A DNA stretch of 64,000 nt from Ralstonia pickettii (GCF_030582395.1 NZ_CP104381.1:3286001-3350000), one strand, 5' to 3'. Positions 1-7,829 are shown, counted from the first letter of the stretch. The notes: a model not told the origin generated them from the sequence alone. Numbers and translations: made by a program.

Positions 1-2
1 CC

Positions 3-1160
3 GAACGCCCCTCCTACACGCTCCGGCAACTGCTCCTGTATTTCCTGCGGCTTGGCGCACTCGGTTTTGGCGGCCCCGTAGCGCTGGCCGGCTATATGCG
101 CCGCGACCTGGTCGATGCCCGCCAGTGGATTACCGAAGCGGACTACAAGGAAGGCCTTGCGCTCGCCCAGCTCGCACCGGGGCCGCTGGCCGCCCAACTG
201 GCCATCTACCTCGGCTACGTGCACTACCGCATCGTCGGCGCAACGCTCGTCGGCATTGCGTTCGTGCTGCCGTCGTTCCTGATGGTGGTGGCGCTGGGCT
301 GGGCCTATACGCGCTTTGGCGGCCTGACGTGGATGCAATCCGTGTTCTACGGCGTGGGCGCGGCGGTCATCGGCATCATCGCCATCAGTGCGCACAAGCT
401 CACCACCAAGAGCGTCGGCAAAGACAAGCTGTTGTGGGCCATCTACCTGCTGCTGGCGGCCGTGACGGTCATCACCGAATCGGAGGTGGCGTGGCTGTTC
501 CTGGCGGCGGGCGTGCTGGTGTGGTTCTGGCGCGCGCCGCCCCGGTGGCTGCGCCAGGGCCGCACGAATGCCATCGCCGTTGCCCCGGTCGCGGCGGCAA
601 GCGGTGTGCTTGGCTCGATCGACTGGCCGCTGCTCTCGCAGCTCGGCGCGTTTTTCGCCAAGGCCGGCGCATTCGTCTTCGGCTCGGGGCTGGCCATCGT
701 GCCGTTCCTCTACGGCGGCGTGGTTACGGAGCACCACTGGCTCAACGAAAAGCAGTTCGTCGACGCGGTGGCCGTGGCGATGATCACGCCCGGCCCGGTG
801 GTCATCACTGTCGGCTTTATCGGCTACCTGGTGGCGGGCCTGCCCGGTGCGTGGGTGGCTGCGCTGGGCACGTTCCTGCCGTGCTACCTGTTCACCATCC
901 TGCCGGCGCCGTACTTCAAGAAATACGGCAAGCTGCCGGCCATTCTGGCCTTTGTTGATGGCGTAACAGCGGCGGCCGTGGGCGCCATTACCGGCGCGGT
1001 GATCGTGCTGGCCAAGCGCTCCATCGTCGATGTACCGACGGCGCTGCTGGCGGTGGCGACGGTGCTGCTGCTCGTGAAGTTCAAGAAGCTGCCCGAACCG
1101 GTGATCGTGGCAGGCGCCGCATTGCTTGGCCTGGCGCTGTATCCGCTGCTGCATCGGTAA
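3..1160 (+). CDS. chrA: Chromate transporter ChrA (5' end outside window)
   Basis: CHR-family inner-membrane protein, known for expelling chromate from the cytoplasm. The frame is open from the first bases, so the start codon lies upstream; about 385 residues are visible, close to the roughly 400 of full-length ChrA. The family FGGP signature is at bases 66-77. The second half repeats the pattern with FVFGSGLAIVPF, fitting the two-domain (duplicated CHR) form, and hydrophobic segments run throughout. It ends in TAA. The next gene lies on the opposite strand. Family assignment is strong; substrate is inferred from the family. Confidence 0.9.
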   Translation, partial: ERPSYTLRQLLLYFLRLGALGFGGPVALAGYMRRDLVDARQWITEADYKEGLALAQLAPGPLAAQLAIYLGYVHYRIVGATLVGIAFVLPSFLMVVALGWAYTRFGGLTWMQSVFYGVGAAVIGIIAISAHKLTTKSVGKDKLLWAIYLLLAAVTVITESEVAWLFLAAGVLVWFWRAPPRWLRQGRTNAIAVAPVAAASGVLGSIDWPLLSQLGAFFAKAGAFVFGSGLAIVPFLYGGVVTEHHWLNEKQFVDAVAVAMITPGPVVITVGFIGYLVAGLPGAWVAALGTFLPCYLFTILPAPYFKKYGKLPAILAFVDGVTAAAVGAITGAVIVLAKRSIVDVPTALLAVATVLLLVKFKKLPEPVIVAGAALLGLALYPLLHR

Positions 1161-1182
1161 CACCACGCCAGCAGCGGCGACT

Positions 1183-1488
1183 TCACTTCCACTTGGCACC
1201 AATCTCCGCCAACCCCGCCTTCTGCAAATCCTCCGCGCTCATCACGATGCGGAACTCGCAGTCTGCGTTGAACTGCAGGAACCACGGCTCGGCCAATGCG
1301 GGAATGTGCGAGGCCGATTCCACATTCACGATGAGCACCGCGCCACGATGGCCGCTCTGCTCGGTAAAGTAGACCGCCTCGGGCTTGCTTTCGGCCAACA
1401 CGCGCGGGATCCGCTCGGCGATGGAGCCGTCGCGCACATAGGTGTTGAAAGGTTCGTGCGGAATCCGCACGTTGACGAGCATGCGCAT
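1183..1488 (-). CDS. Small conserved protein of about 100 residues, unknown function
   Basis: A 101-residue soluble protein, beginning MRMLVNVRIPHEPF and ending in GLAEIGAKWK. I do not recognise a named function; length and alternating strand/helix character would fit a small ferredoxin-like alpha/beta fold, which is inference. The start at 1488 is chosen because a perfect AGGAGG (1495-1500 on the complement) sits 6 bases upstream; a second ATG at 1482 is too far from it. The frame stays open upstream to 1665, but that extension is arginine-rich and low in complexity and looks non-coding. It converges on chrA with only 22 bases between them. Confidence 0.75.
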   Translation of the reverse strand: MRMLVNVRIPHEPFNTYVRDGSIAERIPRVLAESKPEAVYFTEQSGHRGAVLIVNVESASHIPALAEPWFLQFNADCEFRIVMSAEDLQKAGLAEIGAKWK

Positions 1489-1720
1489 GATCTGCCTCCT
1501 GGATGATGGCCAGGGCAAGCGCCGCAACGAGGTCACCACGGCCACCACGGCCGCCACACCTGCGCATGGCCGAACACCACAGGTATAGGACGGCCGTCGT
1601 GTTTGCGTTATCAGCCATCGGTTAGCCGAGATGGCGTAGATGCCAGGATGAGGGCGTGTAGCCAATGCTCCCGAAGCAGACGACCCGGCGAGCTTGCTTG
1701 CGGTCGACGGGTGAGCGCTT

Positions 1721-2713
1721 TCACTTCGGTATCGGCTCGTAGTGCACTTTGCTGCGCCATTTGCCGTTGACGAAGGTTTCTTCGGTGATCTTCATCTTGT
1801 CGCCGGAATTCATCACCTCTTCGATGTAGCGCGCGACGGCGACCGGCACATCGCGGTCGACGCGGTACGTAGTGGTCTCGTGATAACAGCAACCGCCCTT
1901 CGCAAAGGTCCGCAAACGCTTGTTTTCGGCATCGACCTCAAAGAAACCGAGTGTCGACAGGATCAGCGACGTCATCTCGCTATTGCGCACAAAGCGCTGC
2001 GCCTGCGCATTGAACAGATAGACGTCGTAGCTCGGGCCGCCGTAGCTGCCCTCGTTACCAGTCTGGATGCCGAAGTCTTCCTGGCCATCGAAGTTGAAAT
2101 CGCCAACGTTGATTACGCCCTGGTAGTCATAAAGGTGCGCCGAGTTGACCAGCGGCCCCCTGCCCCCCTTGGGCAGAGCGACAAATACCCTCGACAGGTT
2201 GATGACCTGGCGCACCGCGCGTTGGCCCTTGTCATGAATGACCAACTGGGCGGGCCCTTCGCAGGTGATGTCCTCCTTGCTGCTGTCCCCCGGGCAGGCT
2301 TCGAGCATGCGAAGCACGAAGTCGCGCTGCTTCGCGATCGCCGTCAGCGGGAAGACCGGGCCATTGACCGGCTCGCTTGGCTCCGGAAAAGCGGGCTGGG
2401 CTTCCAACTCGTCAATCCGCGTGCGGTACGCGTACTTCAATTCTTCCACGTCGATCTGGCTCGATGGGGCACGCTGTTTCAGCCAATCGCGTTGCGCGGC
2501 CTTCAATTCATTGGTGTCGACGCCGTGCTTGTTCAACGCAGCGCGGTACGTATCGGCCAGTTGGCTATCCAACGCGGAGAGCTGCGCGTCATTGCAGATG
2601 GCATGCTCGATGGGGCTGCGGGCGGCGGCGCAATCAAAGCTGGCTGCGTGTGTAGCCGTGGGCAGCAAGGCGATGGCAAAAGCGATAGCGGAGATGCCGC
2701 GAAATGGCGTCAT
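1721..2713 (-). CDS. Secreted LprI-like (DUF1311) protein with long C-terminal domain
   Basis: About 330 residues. An N-terminal signal peptide (MTPFRGISAIAFAIALLP...THA) is followed by an LprI/DUF1311-type module with the typical pattern: FDCAAARSPIEHAICND, then SALDSQLADTYRAAL and AAQRDWLKQR. This cysteine-containing family includes the lysozyme inhibitor LprI. The C-terminal 200 residues hold an FG-GAP-like calcium-loop stretch (INVGDFNFDGQEDFG) and a CC pair (GGCCYHE). The protein is expected to be periplasmic. The start at 2713 is chosen because it begins the signal peptide. The neighbour at 2887 on the other strand carries the same module, so the two form a divergent pair. Confidence 0.8.
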   Translation of the reverse strand: MTPFRGISAIAFAIALLPTATHAASFDCAAARSPIEHAICNDAQLSALDSQLADTYRAALNKHGVDTNELKAAQRDWLKQRAPSSQIDVEELKYAYRTRIDELEAQPAFPEPSEPVNGPVFPLTAIAKQRDFVLRMLEACPGDSSKEDITCEGPAQLVIHDKGQRAVRQVINLSRVFVALPKGGRGPLVNSAHLYDYQGVINVGDFNFDGQEDFGIQTGNEGSYGGPSYDVYLFNAQAQRFVRNSEMTSLILSTLGFFEVDAENKRLRTFAKGGCCYHETTTYRVDRDVPVAVARYIEEVMNSGDKMKITEETFVNGKWRSKVHYEPIPK

Positions 2714-2886
2714 TGGATGCACCCATGGGAAAACAAGATAAGCGTGTGCGCGATTGTGCTGCGGAATTGGCCCGTCTGGTGTGCTTTCTCCGCGCCTGGT
2801 TGCTTTCACCCCCCGGCCAGAGCGGCACGGAAAGACTTTTCCTACCATGGCAACCACCCCCCGCCGAAAAAACGATGAGGTACGCA

Positions 2887-3348
2887 ATGGCCCTTCCTAC
2901 GCTCAACGCCCCGACCCACCAAGCATCCTATCTCGCCACCCGGCTTATGCGCGGAGTCGTCAGTACGCTTTCCGTCGCTGCCGCGTTGCTACTGCCCCTG
3001 GCCGCATCGGCCGCGGACCCCATCGACGACGCGCTGGAGCAATGCCTGAAAACCCCGCGCGGCGAAACCACGGCCGGCATGACCGAGTGCACGCACGCCG
3101 CGTATCAGGCCTACGACCGGCAGATGAACACGCTGTACCAAGCCGTAATGAGCAAATCCGACCCCGTATCGCGCGAGGCCATCCGTAACGCACAACGTGC
3201 GTGGCTGGCCTATCGGACAGCCCAGAAGGCCGCCGACAACGCGCCATGGCGGGCAGACGCCGGTTCGGTGGCGAGCCCCGATATCGAAGGGCTGAACGTG
3301 GAGGCAATCCGGGCGCGCATTGCAGAGCTGGAGTACTACCCGCACTAG
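2887..3348 (+). CDS. Secreted LprI-like (DUF1311) protein, short form
   Basis: About 153 residues: an N-terminal export signal (hydrophobic core LSVAAALLLPLAASAA) followed by one LprI/DUF1311 module with DALEQCLKT, GMTECTHAAYQAYDRQMN and NAQRAWLAYRTAQ. It lacks the C-terminal domain of the divergent neighbour. ATG 2887 is chosen because GAGG (2877-2880) sits 6 bases upstream. ATG 2947 would give a more compact signal peptide but has no visible ribosome site; ATG 2875 is also in frame. Periplasmic location is expected; role unknown beyond the family's link to lysozyme inhibition. Confidence 0.75.
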   Translation: MALPTLNAPTHQASYLATRLMRGVVSTLSVAAALLLPLAASAADPIDDALEQCLKTPRGETTAGMTECTHAAYQAYDRQMNTLYQAVMSKSDPVSREAIRNAQRAWLAYRTAQKAADNAPWRADAGSVASPDIEGLNVEAIRARIAELEYYPH

Positions 3349-3368
3349 CCGGGTGGGAGAGATGCCAC

Positions 3369-3605
3369 TGTGGATAACCTCCCCTCCCCCTGTGAATAAC
3401 TCCAGGGACAAACGTGTTGGTTCTCCGGGGTCAGCGTGCAGACAGCACGGGAATAACTTCCCACCGTGGCGACGGGCCCCGACGCGATGCCCTGCAGTCA
3501 TCCACGCGACGGCACACGCTGTCCGATGGGTTGTCCGTTCTGCAAGTGGTTGATGCCAAAGCGCTTTTGGTGCTTATCCACAGGACTTATCCACCGTTAT
3601 CTACT
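3369..3605. other. Cluster of DnaA-box-like sites in a 400-bp gene-free stretch
   Basis: The interval 3349-3747 carries no convincing gene. It holds three perfect matches to the DnaA box TTATNCACA: TGTGGATAA at 3369-3377 and TGTGAATAA at 3391-3399 (both complement orientation), and TTATCCACA at 3574-3582. Two near matches follow at 3587-3595 (TTATCCACC) and 3597-3605 (TTATCTACT). Directly downstream is the most A+T-rich part (about 3596-3650). No dnaA, repA or parAB gene is in the window, so this is described as a box cluster, not as an origin. Confidence 0.5.
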
Positions 3606-3704
3606 ACTACTATCTGTATACATAAAGAAGTAAACCGATAAACCCTCTGTGGGGCATCGAGGCCGTGGCGGGGTTGTGGGCAAAGCGGCAACACAGCCTA
3701 CGGA

Positions 3705-3745
3705 TTGACACCCGGCTGTCATTCAATAGTTTCAATATGTTGGAA
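3705..3745 (+). promoter_or_regulatory. Probable arsR promoter/operator
   Basis: Just upstream of arsR there is a -35-like TTGACA (3705-3710), followed by an A+T-rich stretch with a repeated TTCAATA-type word (3722-3738) and an imperfect dyad TTCAA (3731-3735) / TTGGAA (3740-3745). A repressor bound here would cover the promoter and start site, as expected for autoregulation by ArsR. No good -10 hexamer at ideal spacing is visible. Confidence 0.4.
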
Positions 3746-3747
3746 CT

Positions 3748-4068
3748 ATGGAAGAGACCGACGCCATCCGATCCCTCGCCGCGCTGGCTCACGGCATTCG
3801 CCTGCAGGTGTTTCGCATGCTGGTCGTGGCAGGCCCAACCGGCCTCACGCCGGGTGCGATTGCCGAACAGCTCGAAGTGCCGGGCGCCACGTTGTCGTTC
3901 CACCTCAAGGAACTGACGACAGCGCGGCTGATAACGCAAGAGCGCGACGGCCGCAACCTGATCTACCGCGCGGCGTATGACCACATGAATGCCCTGCTGG
4001 GCTTCCTGACCGACAACTGCTGCCAGGGCAACGCCTGCCTGAGCGCCGCCAGTGACTGCAAATGCTGA
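3748..4068 (+). CDS. arsR: ArsR-family arsenite-responsive repressor
   Basis: 106-residue winged-helix repressor of the ArsR/SmtB family. The recognition-helix segment is GATLSFHLKELTTARLI (residues 46-62). The C-terminal tail carries a vicinal cysteine pair and a third cysteine (Cys91, Cys92, Cys97), resembling the C-terminal As(III) site of the Acidithiobacillus-type ArsR rather than the helix-3 site of the E. coli plasmid protein. It heads arsR-arsC-aqpS, and its stop overlaps the arsC start by 7 bases. It is expected to repress the cluster until arsenite binds. Confidence 0.9.
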   Translation: MEETDAIRSLAALAHGIRLQVFRMLVVAGPTGLTPGAIAEQLEVPGATLSFHLKELTTARLITQERDGRNLIYRAAYDHMNALLGFLTDNCCQGNACLSAASDCKC

Positions 4069-4580
4069 CCACCCCCACCGCCGCCCGCACCACCAACGTC
4101 CTGATCCTCTGCACCCACAACTCCGCACGCAGCGTGCTGAGCGAAGGCATGCTCAACCACTGGGCCAAACAACTCGGCAAAGACGTGCGCGCCTACAGCG
4201 CCGGCAGCGCACCGAGCGGCCGCCTCAACCCGTTTGCACTGGAAGCCCTCACCAACGCAGGCATCGACACCACCGGCTACCGCAGCAAGAGCTGGGACGA
4301 ATTCGTGGGCGACGGCGCCCCGCAGATGCGCATCGTCATCACCGTGTGCGACAGCGCCGCAGCGGAAACCTGCCCCTACTGGCCCGGCAGTCCCGTCAAG
4401 GTGCATTGGGGCTACGCCGACCCCTCCAACGCGCCGGGCGGCGAGGAGGGCAAGCGGCAAGCCTTTGAACTGACACGTCAGGCCATCGGCTACCGCATGC
4501 TGCAGTTGCTGGCGCTGCCGCTCGACACACTCAGCAACGCCGAACTGCAGGCCGCGCTGGAACGCATTGCGCAGGCCTGA
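4062..4580 (+). CDS. arsC: Arsenate reductase, low-molecular-weight phosphatase type
   Basis: 172-residue LMW protein-tyrosine-phosphatase fold enzyme reducing As(V) to As(III). The phosphatase loop CTHNSARS has the nucleophile Cys17 and Arg23; further cysteines at 96 and 104 (VCDSAAAETC) are candidates for the disulfide relay of thioredoxin-linked ArsC enzymes, and DPSNAPGG provides the family's late DP motif. The gene overlaps arsR by 7 bases and precedes aqpS by 5, so the three are surely one transcript. There is no arsB or acr3, so the arsenite produced probably leaves through the adjacent channel. Confidence 0.88.
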   Translation: MLTTPTAARTTNVLILCTHNSARSVLSEGMLNHWAKQLGKDVRAYSAGSAPSGRLNPFALEALTNAGIDTTGYRSKSWDEFVGDGAPQMRIVITVCDSAAAETCPYWPGSPVKVHWGYADPSNAPGGEEGKRQAFELTRQAIGYRMLQLLALPLDTLSNAELQAALERIAQA

Positions 4581-4585
4581 GCACC

Positions 4586-5293
4586 ATGGTCGAACTACGT
4601 AGCCGGCTCACCGCCGAAGCACTGGGTACGGCGCTACTGCTGGCCATCGTGATCGGCTCCGGAATCATGGCCGAACGCCTGTCTGGCGGAAACGTCGCGA
4701 TCGCGTTGCTCGCCAACACGGCCGCCACGGTGGGAGGCCTCTACGTCCTGATCGAAGCCTTGGGGCTCATCAGCGGGGCGCACTTCAATCCGGTGGTGAG
4801 CGCTGTGATGGCGGCGCGTGGCGAGCTGCCCGGCGCCGCCCTGCTGCCGTACATCGTTGCGCAAATGCTGGGCGCGGTGCTGGGTGCATGGCTGGCGCAC
4901 GCCATGTTCGACATGACCCTGCTGCAGTTTTCCACCAAGGTGCGCAGCGGCACGGGGCAGTGGATTGCCGAAGCGGTGGCCACCGCCGGCCTGCTGCTCG
5001 TCATCCTGCGGGCGCCCAACGGGCGGGCTGCATCGATGGTGGCGGCGTACATCGGCGCGGCGTACTGGTTCACGGCGTCCACATCGTTCGCCAACCCGGC
5101 GGCCGCGTTCGGGCGCATGTTCAGCAACAGCTTTGCCGGCATCGCGCCCGGCAGCGTGCCGGGGTTTGTGCTGGCTGAATGCGCGGGCGCCGTGCTGGGC
5201 ATGCTGCTGCACAACCTGCTTGAGCCGCGCCTTGCTGCGAGCGGCCATCCCAACGTCATCGAATCGTCGGGCGAGCATCCGCCGCAGACGTAA
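4586..5293 (+). CDS. aqpS: AqpS-type aquaglyceroporin of the ars cluster
   Basis: 235-residue MIP channel with six hydrophobic segments. The first half-helix motif is altered from NPA to NPV (residues 68-70, HFNPVVS); the second is NPA (170-172). In Sinorhizobium meliloti an AqpS encoded with arsR and arsC lets arsenite flow out down its gradient after ArsC reduces arsenate; the arrangement here suggests the same job in the inner membrane. It starts 5 bases after arsC. A related channel lies at 26301-27080 without ars neighbours. Confidence 0.85.
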   Translation: MVELRSRLTAEALGTALLLAIVIGSGIMAERLSGGNVAIALLANTAATVGGLYVLIEALGLISGAHFNPVVSAVMAARGELPGAALLPYIVAQMLGAVLGAWLAHAMFDMTLLQFSTKVRSGTGQWIAEAVATAGLLLVILRAPNGRAASMVAAYIGAAYWFTASTSFANPAAAFGRMFSNSFAGIAPGSVPGFVLAECAGAVLGMLLHNLLEPRLAASGHPNVIESSGEHPPQT

Positions 5294-5484
5294 CCCCCGA
5301 GCCACCAGCGCCCGCCCCCCTCTCCTTCACGCTTGCACCCCGCGTGGCGCGTACTACTCTTGACGAGGCCCTGCGTCGCGCGCTGACCTGCGAAGCGAAA
5401 TCTGCGAGTTAGCGAACGAGTGCAGGCCGGCAGTGCGCCGAGAGTCGAAACTTGTTCAACGCATCTCAATGCGAGGAGTTCCCA

Positions 5485-5814
5485 ATGCAGCCAGTCGTCC
5501 GAGTCTCGATTCTTCGGTGTCCACCAGACAAGTTCGCCGAGATGCGCCAGATGATGAACGACCTCGAAGCCGTGCTCCGGCCCGGTATCGAAGCCATGCG
5601 CGGGTTGGTCGCGTTCTATGTGGGCGAGGACGAGGCGACCTCGTCGCTGTCGAACGTGAGCCTGTGGACTGATCTCGATGCGGCCAAGCAACTGGATACG
5701 TTTCGCCCGATGCTGGATTCGGCCAAGCCCTTTCTCGACAAGGGTGGCACGTTTGAGCGGCCGATCATGAATTACCTGCCGATGTGGGAGTTGAAGCCGG
5801 TGGGGAAGGTTTGA
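5485..5814 (+). CDS. Small antibiotic-biosynthesis-monooxygenase-like (dimeric alpha/beta barrel) protein
   Basis: 109 residues. The layout (VVRVSILRCPPDKFAEMRQMM, LRPGIEAMRGLVAFYVGED, SNVSLWTDLDAAKQLD) fits the ABM-like dimeric alpha/beta barrel seen in small monooxygenase-type and stress proteins. Catalytic function cannot be read from the sequence. The start at 5485 has GAGGAG at 5473-5478. The 190 bases upstream hold a possible -35 (CTTGACG near 5360) but no certain promoter. The lipoprotein gene starts 5 bases after the stop, so the two are probably co-transcribed. Confidence 0.65.
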   Translation: MQPVVRVSILRCPPDKFAEMRQMMNDLEAVLRPGIEAMRGLVAFYVGEDEATSSLSNVSLWTDLDAAKQLDTFRPMLDSAKPFLDKGGTFERPIMNYLPMWELKPVGKV

Positions 5815-5819
5815 GGTAT

Positions 5820-6134
5820 ATGAGCGCCACATTGAGGTTTGCTGGCTGCCTCGTCCTTCTGACCGCGTGTTCGCACGCAAGCGCGCTTACGCCGCCGCGC
5901 CCGCCATCGGAAGTGACAACGTTCATTGAGGAACGGAAGACCTGTGACTACATCCGTCGGCAAGTGATTGAGGAAGACAGTCCGGAGCAGGTTGCGCGTC
6001 GAGAAAGGCTGCTCGACAGCTTCGACATCTACTGCGCTGGCACTGACAAGCGTCTTGCAGCGTTGAAGCGGCGGTACAAAGACAATCCCGCTGTCATGAG
6101 GCGGCTCAGCGAGTTTGAAGAACACGTTGAGTGA
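5820..6134 (+). CDS. Small lipoprotein of unknown function
   Basis: 104 residues with a lipoprotein signal: MSATLRFAGCLVLLTACSHA, lipobox LTAC with Cys18 as the predicted lipidated residue. The mature part is charged and helical (RRQVIEEDSPEQVARRERLL) with two more cysteines (TCDY, YCAGT) that could form a disulfide in the periplasm. The start at 5820 is preferred over an in-frame codon at 5784 inside the previous gene because it begins the signal. No family is recognised. Confidence 0.65.
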   Translation: MSATLRFAGCLVLLTACSHASALTPPRPPSEVTTFIEERKTCDYIRRQVIEEDSPEQVARRERLLDSFDIYCAGTDKRLAALKRRYKDNPAVMRRLSEFEEHVE

Positions 6135-6219
6135 TGGGATGGTCTTGGCCATGGTGCTGAGGGAAGCGACGACACGGCCATGGCATTCCCGCCCGTCGCG
6201 GGAATGCGTCAATCAGTTG

Positions 6220-6582
6220 TTATTGGCTGTAGCCTCGCCGCTCTATGGCGGCTAGTACATCCCACGTCTGCGGATCGACATCGCGCCCTCCGAGCGACAT
6301 CGAAACGTACGCATCAATCGCATCCATAAAGCCTTTGATAAAAGCCGGCGGGAACGCGTGTGCGGAGAAGTGTTGAAGCTCTTCACGCAGCATCCCCGGT
6401 CGGCATTGGCCGTGGGTGCGCATGGCGGTGCGCGTGCGCCTGAGATACGCCTGCGCTGCGATTGCGCCGTTCAGGTAGGTACGGTTTTTTGTAAGCGTGC
6501 CTGCGCCAGACGACGTGGTGGGTGGTGCTGTTGGTGGAGATGGATAAGACGCGGGGCGGTGCCCGCTTGCGACTCCGGTCAT
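6220..6582 (-). CDS. Conserved protein downstream of C4-type leader, copy A
   Basis: 120 residues, translated from ATG 6582 with a strong AGGAGG at 6587-6592 (complement). The N-terminal part is proline/threonine-rich and probably disordered (SGHRPASYPSPPT). From residue 33 the protein matches the product at 56860-57144: LTKNRTYLNG, PPAFIKGFMDAIDAYVSMSL, VLAAIERR. Function unknown; no membrane segment or signal. It sits directly behind an antisense-type leader whose target boxes reach its ribosome site, so its translation is probably switched off in trans or cis by that RNA. Phage P1/P7 C4 leaders control antirepressor operons, which hints at a phage or satellite origin. Confidence 0.75.
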   Translation of the reverse strand: MTGVASGHRPASYPSPPTAPPTTSSGAGTLTKNRTYLNGAIAAQAYLRRTRTAMRTHGQCRPGMLREELQHFSAHAFPPAFIKGFMDAIDAYVSMSLGGRDVDPQTWDVLAAIERRGYSQ

Positions 6583-6586
6583 GGAA

Positions 6587-6840
6587 CCTCCTGTGAGACA
6601 AGAGAGGCCCGGCCATTCGCTGCTACACGAGGGTGGCGGGCCCGACGACAGGGGTAGCAGACCGGCCTCACAGGAAACCGGCAGACCCGAAGGTCTCCCT
6701 GCCCGGCCCGCCGTAAAAACAATAGGCGTGCACAAGCTCCGGATGAAAAAAGCCGCGTGGCAGCGGCTATCCGGCCTGTGAGAAAGAGACGGGCTGCTAC
6801 ACCCGGCTGCCCTTGGTGCGGCAGCGGGGGAATTATAGCG
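6587..6840 (-). ncRNA. C4-type antisense RNA leader, copy A
   Basis: Minus-strand leader. Reading 5' to 3': a -10 TATAAT (6837-6832); target box a1 GTAGCAG (6800-6794) and b1 CTCACAGG (6782-6775); a hairpin with nested stems CCGGAT/ATCCGG and AGCCGC/GCGGCT and a U-run in its 3' arm (6774-6739); then the core, closed by GGCGGGCC/GGCCCGCC (6712-6705 with 6642-6635). The core contains an AGACC-TTCG-GGTCT hairpin, b' CCTGTGAG (6674-6667) and a' CTGCTAC (6660-6654). After the core come a2 GTAGCAG (6626-6620) and b2 CTCACAGG (6597-6590), which overlaps the Shine-Dalgarno. Box order is antiparallel-compatible. Assignment to the C4 class is from memory of phage P1/P7. Confidence 0.7.
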
Positions 6841-6873
6841 ATGGGGGGTACGCACCGGATTCTGATTTTCGTA

Positions 6874-7154
6874 CGCCGAGCTCCGAGCTGGGACAGCCGA
6901 GCAAAAAGCCTCACGCGTCGAGCTCCGAGCTCGGGCAGCCGAGCGAAAAGCCCCACACGTCGAGCTCCGAGCTCGGGCAGCCGAGCGAAAAGCCCCACAC
7001 GTCGAGCTCCGAGCTCGGACAGCCGAGCAAAAAGCCTCACGCGTCGAGCTCCGAGCTCGGACCGCCGAGCAAAAAGCCTCGCACGCCGAGCTCCGAGCTC
7101 GGACGGTCGAGCAAAGAGCCTCATACGCCGAGCACCGAGCTCGGACCGTCGAGA
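6874..7154. repeat. 42-bp tandem repeat, about 6.7 copies
   Basis: Units begin at 6874, 6916, 6958, 7000, 7042, 7084 and 7126; a representative unit starts CGTCGAGCTCCGAGCTCGG. The period is a multiple of three, so all six frames stay open and encode 14-residue repeats (for example SSELGQPSEKPHTS on the plus strand). The plus-strand frame would need a TTG start at 6813 inside the divergent C4 promoter and has no ribosome site, so a protein is doubtful. Units differ by a few substitutions, mostly near the centre. It lies between the C4-type promoter and the gene at 7314. Confidence 0.85.
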
Positions 7155-7313
7155 ACGCCGCTCGATGTGTCGAGTTGTGAAGGCCGCATCAGATCATTCT
7201 GATTCTTCGCCCAAAACCCCCTCCTGGCATTGCGGATCAGCGCCGCAGCGGCCAATCTCCCGCCCTCGTGCCCTTGATGGCACGGCACCGCCAATTGATT
7301 TGCGAGGAGTGAA

Positions 7314-7829
7314 ATGCCGCAGAACTTGATTTCGTATCAGCTCACCTCGGCCGATCTGGCCGCTGTGGACGGTGCGCTGAAGACGCTGGAAGACCGGCTC
7401 GCCAGCCTGATCGACCTCACCCCGGTTCAGCGCCGAACGCTGGTGAAGATGGGCGACAAGTCCGAAGCCTTCGCGCGCAAGGCCGTGGAGGTGCTGAACA
7501 ACAACCCCAACGTGCTGCCCGGCAATTTCGACCTCGCCGAACTGCGCCGCGATCTGGCGGGCTTCGATCAGCTACGCAGCCGCCTCATGCGCGTGGCGCG
7601 CATTCACGAACGCATGGCGGATTCGCACTTGGCGCTGGGCAGCGATGTGATGAGCGCCACGTTGGAGGGGTATGCGTTCCTCAAGGTGGCGGGCCAGGGC
7701 GAAGGGTTGGATGCGGCGCGCAAGGCGCTGGCGGTGCGGTTTAGTCGGGGAGCAAAGCGAAAAGACGACGAGGCCGGCAGAAGTGAGGAAAGATCGCCGG
7801 ATGAGGTGCGGGGGGCTGAATCATCGTAG
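7314..7829 (+). CDS. Conserved helical protein of unknown function
   Basis: 171 residues, predicted almost all helical and soluble: LTSADLAAVDGALKTLEDRL, then PVQRRTLVKMGDKSEAFARKA, a LPGNFDLAELRRDL segment and LRSRLMRVARIHERMADS. A basic/acidic disordered tail closes it. GAGGAG just upstream of ATG 7314 supports the start. I do not recognise a family with a known role. It follows the 42-bp repeat and precedes an A+T-richer stretch. Confidence 0.7.
   Translation: MPQNLISYQLTSADLAAVDGALKTLEDRLASLIDLTPVQRRTLVKMGDKSEAFARKAVEVLNNNPNVLPGNFDLAELRRDLAGFDQLRSRLMRVARIHERMADSHLALGSDVMSATLEGYAFLKVAGQGEGLDAARKALAVRFSRGAKRKDDEAGRSEERSPDEVRGAESS

Noticed and set aside
3369..3605. Chromosomal or megaplasmid replication origin
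   Set aside because: Boxes are suggestive, but there is no dnaA, repA, parAB or gyrB nearby and skew could not be computed; kept only as a box cluster.
6874..7154. CRISPR array
   Set aside because: Units are contiguous with no unique spacers; a tandem repeat, not repeat-spacer.
6813..7202. Plus-strand frame through the 42-bp repeats encoding SSELGQPSEKPHTS-type units
   Set aside because: Needs a TTG start inside the divergent C4 promoter, no ribosome site, and every frame across the repeat is open because 42 is a multiple of three.
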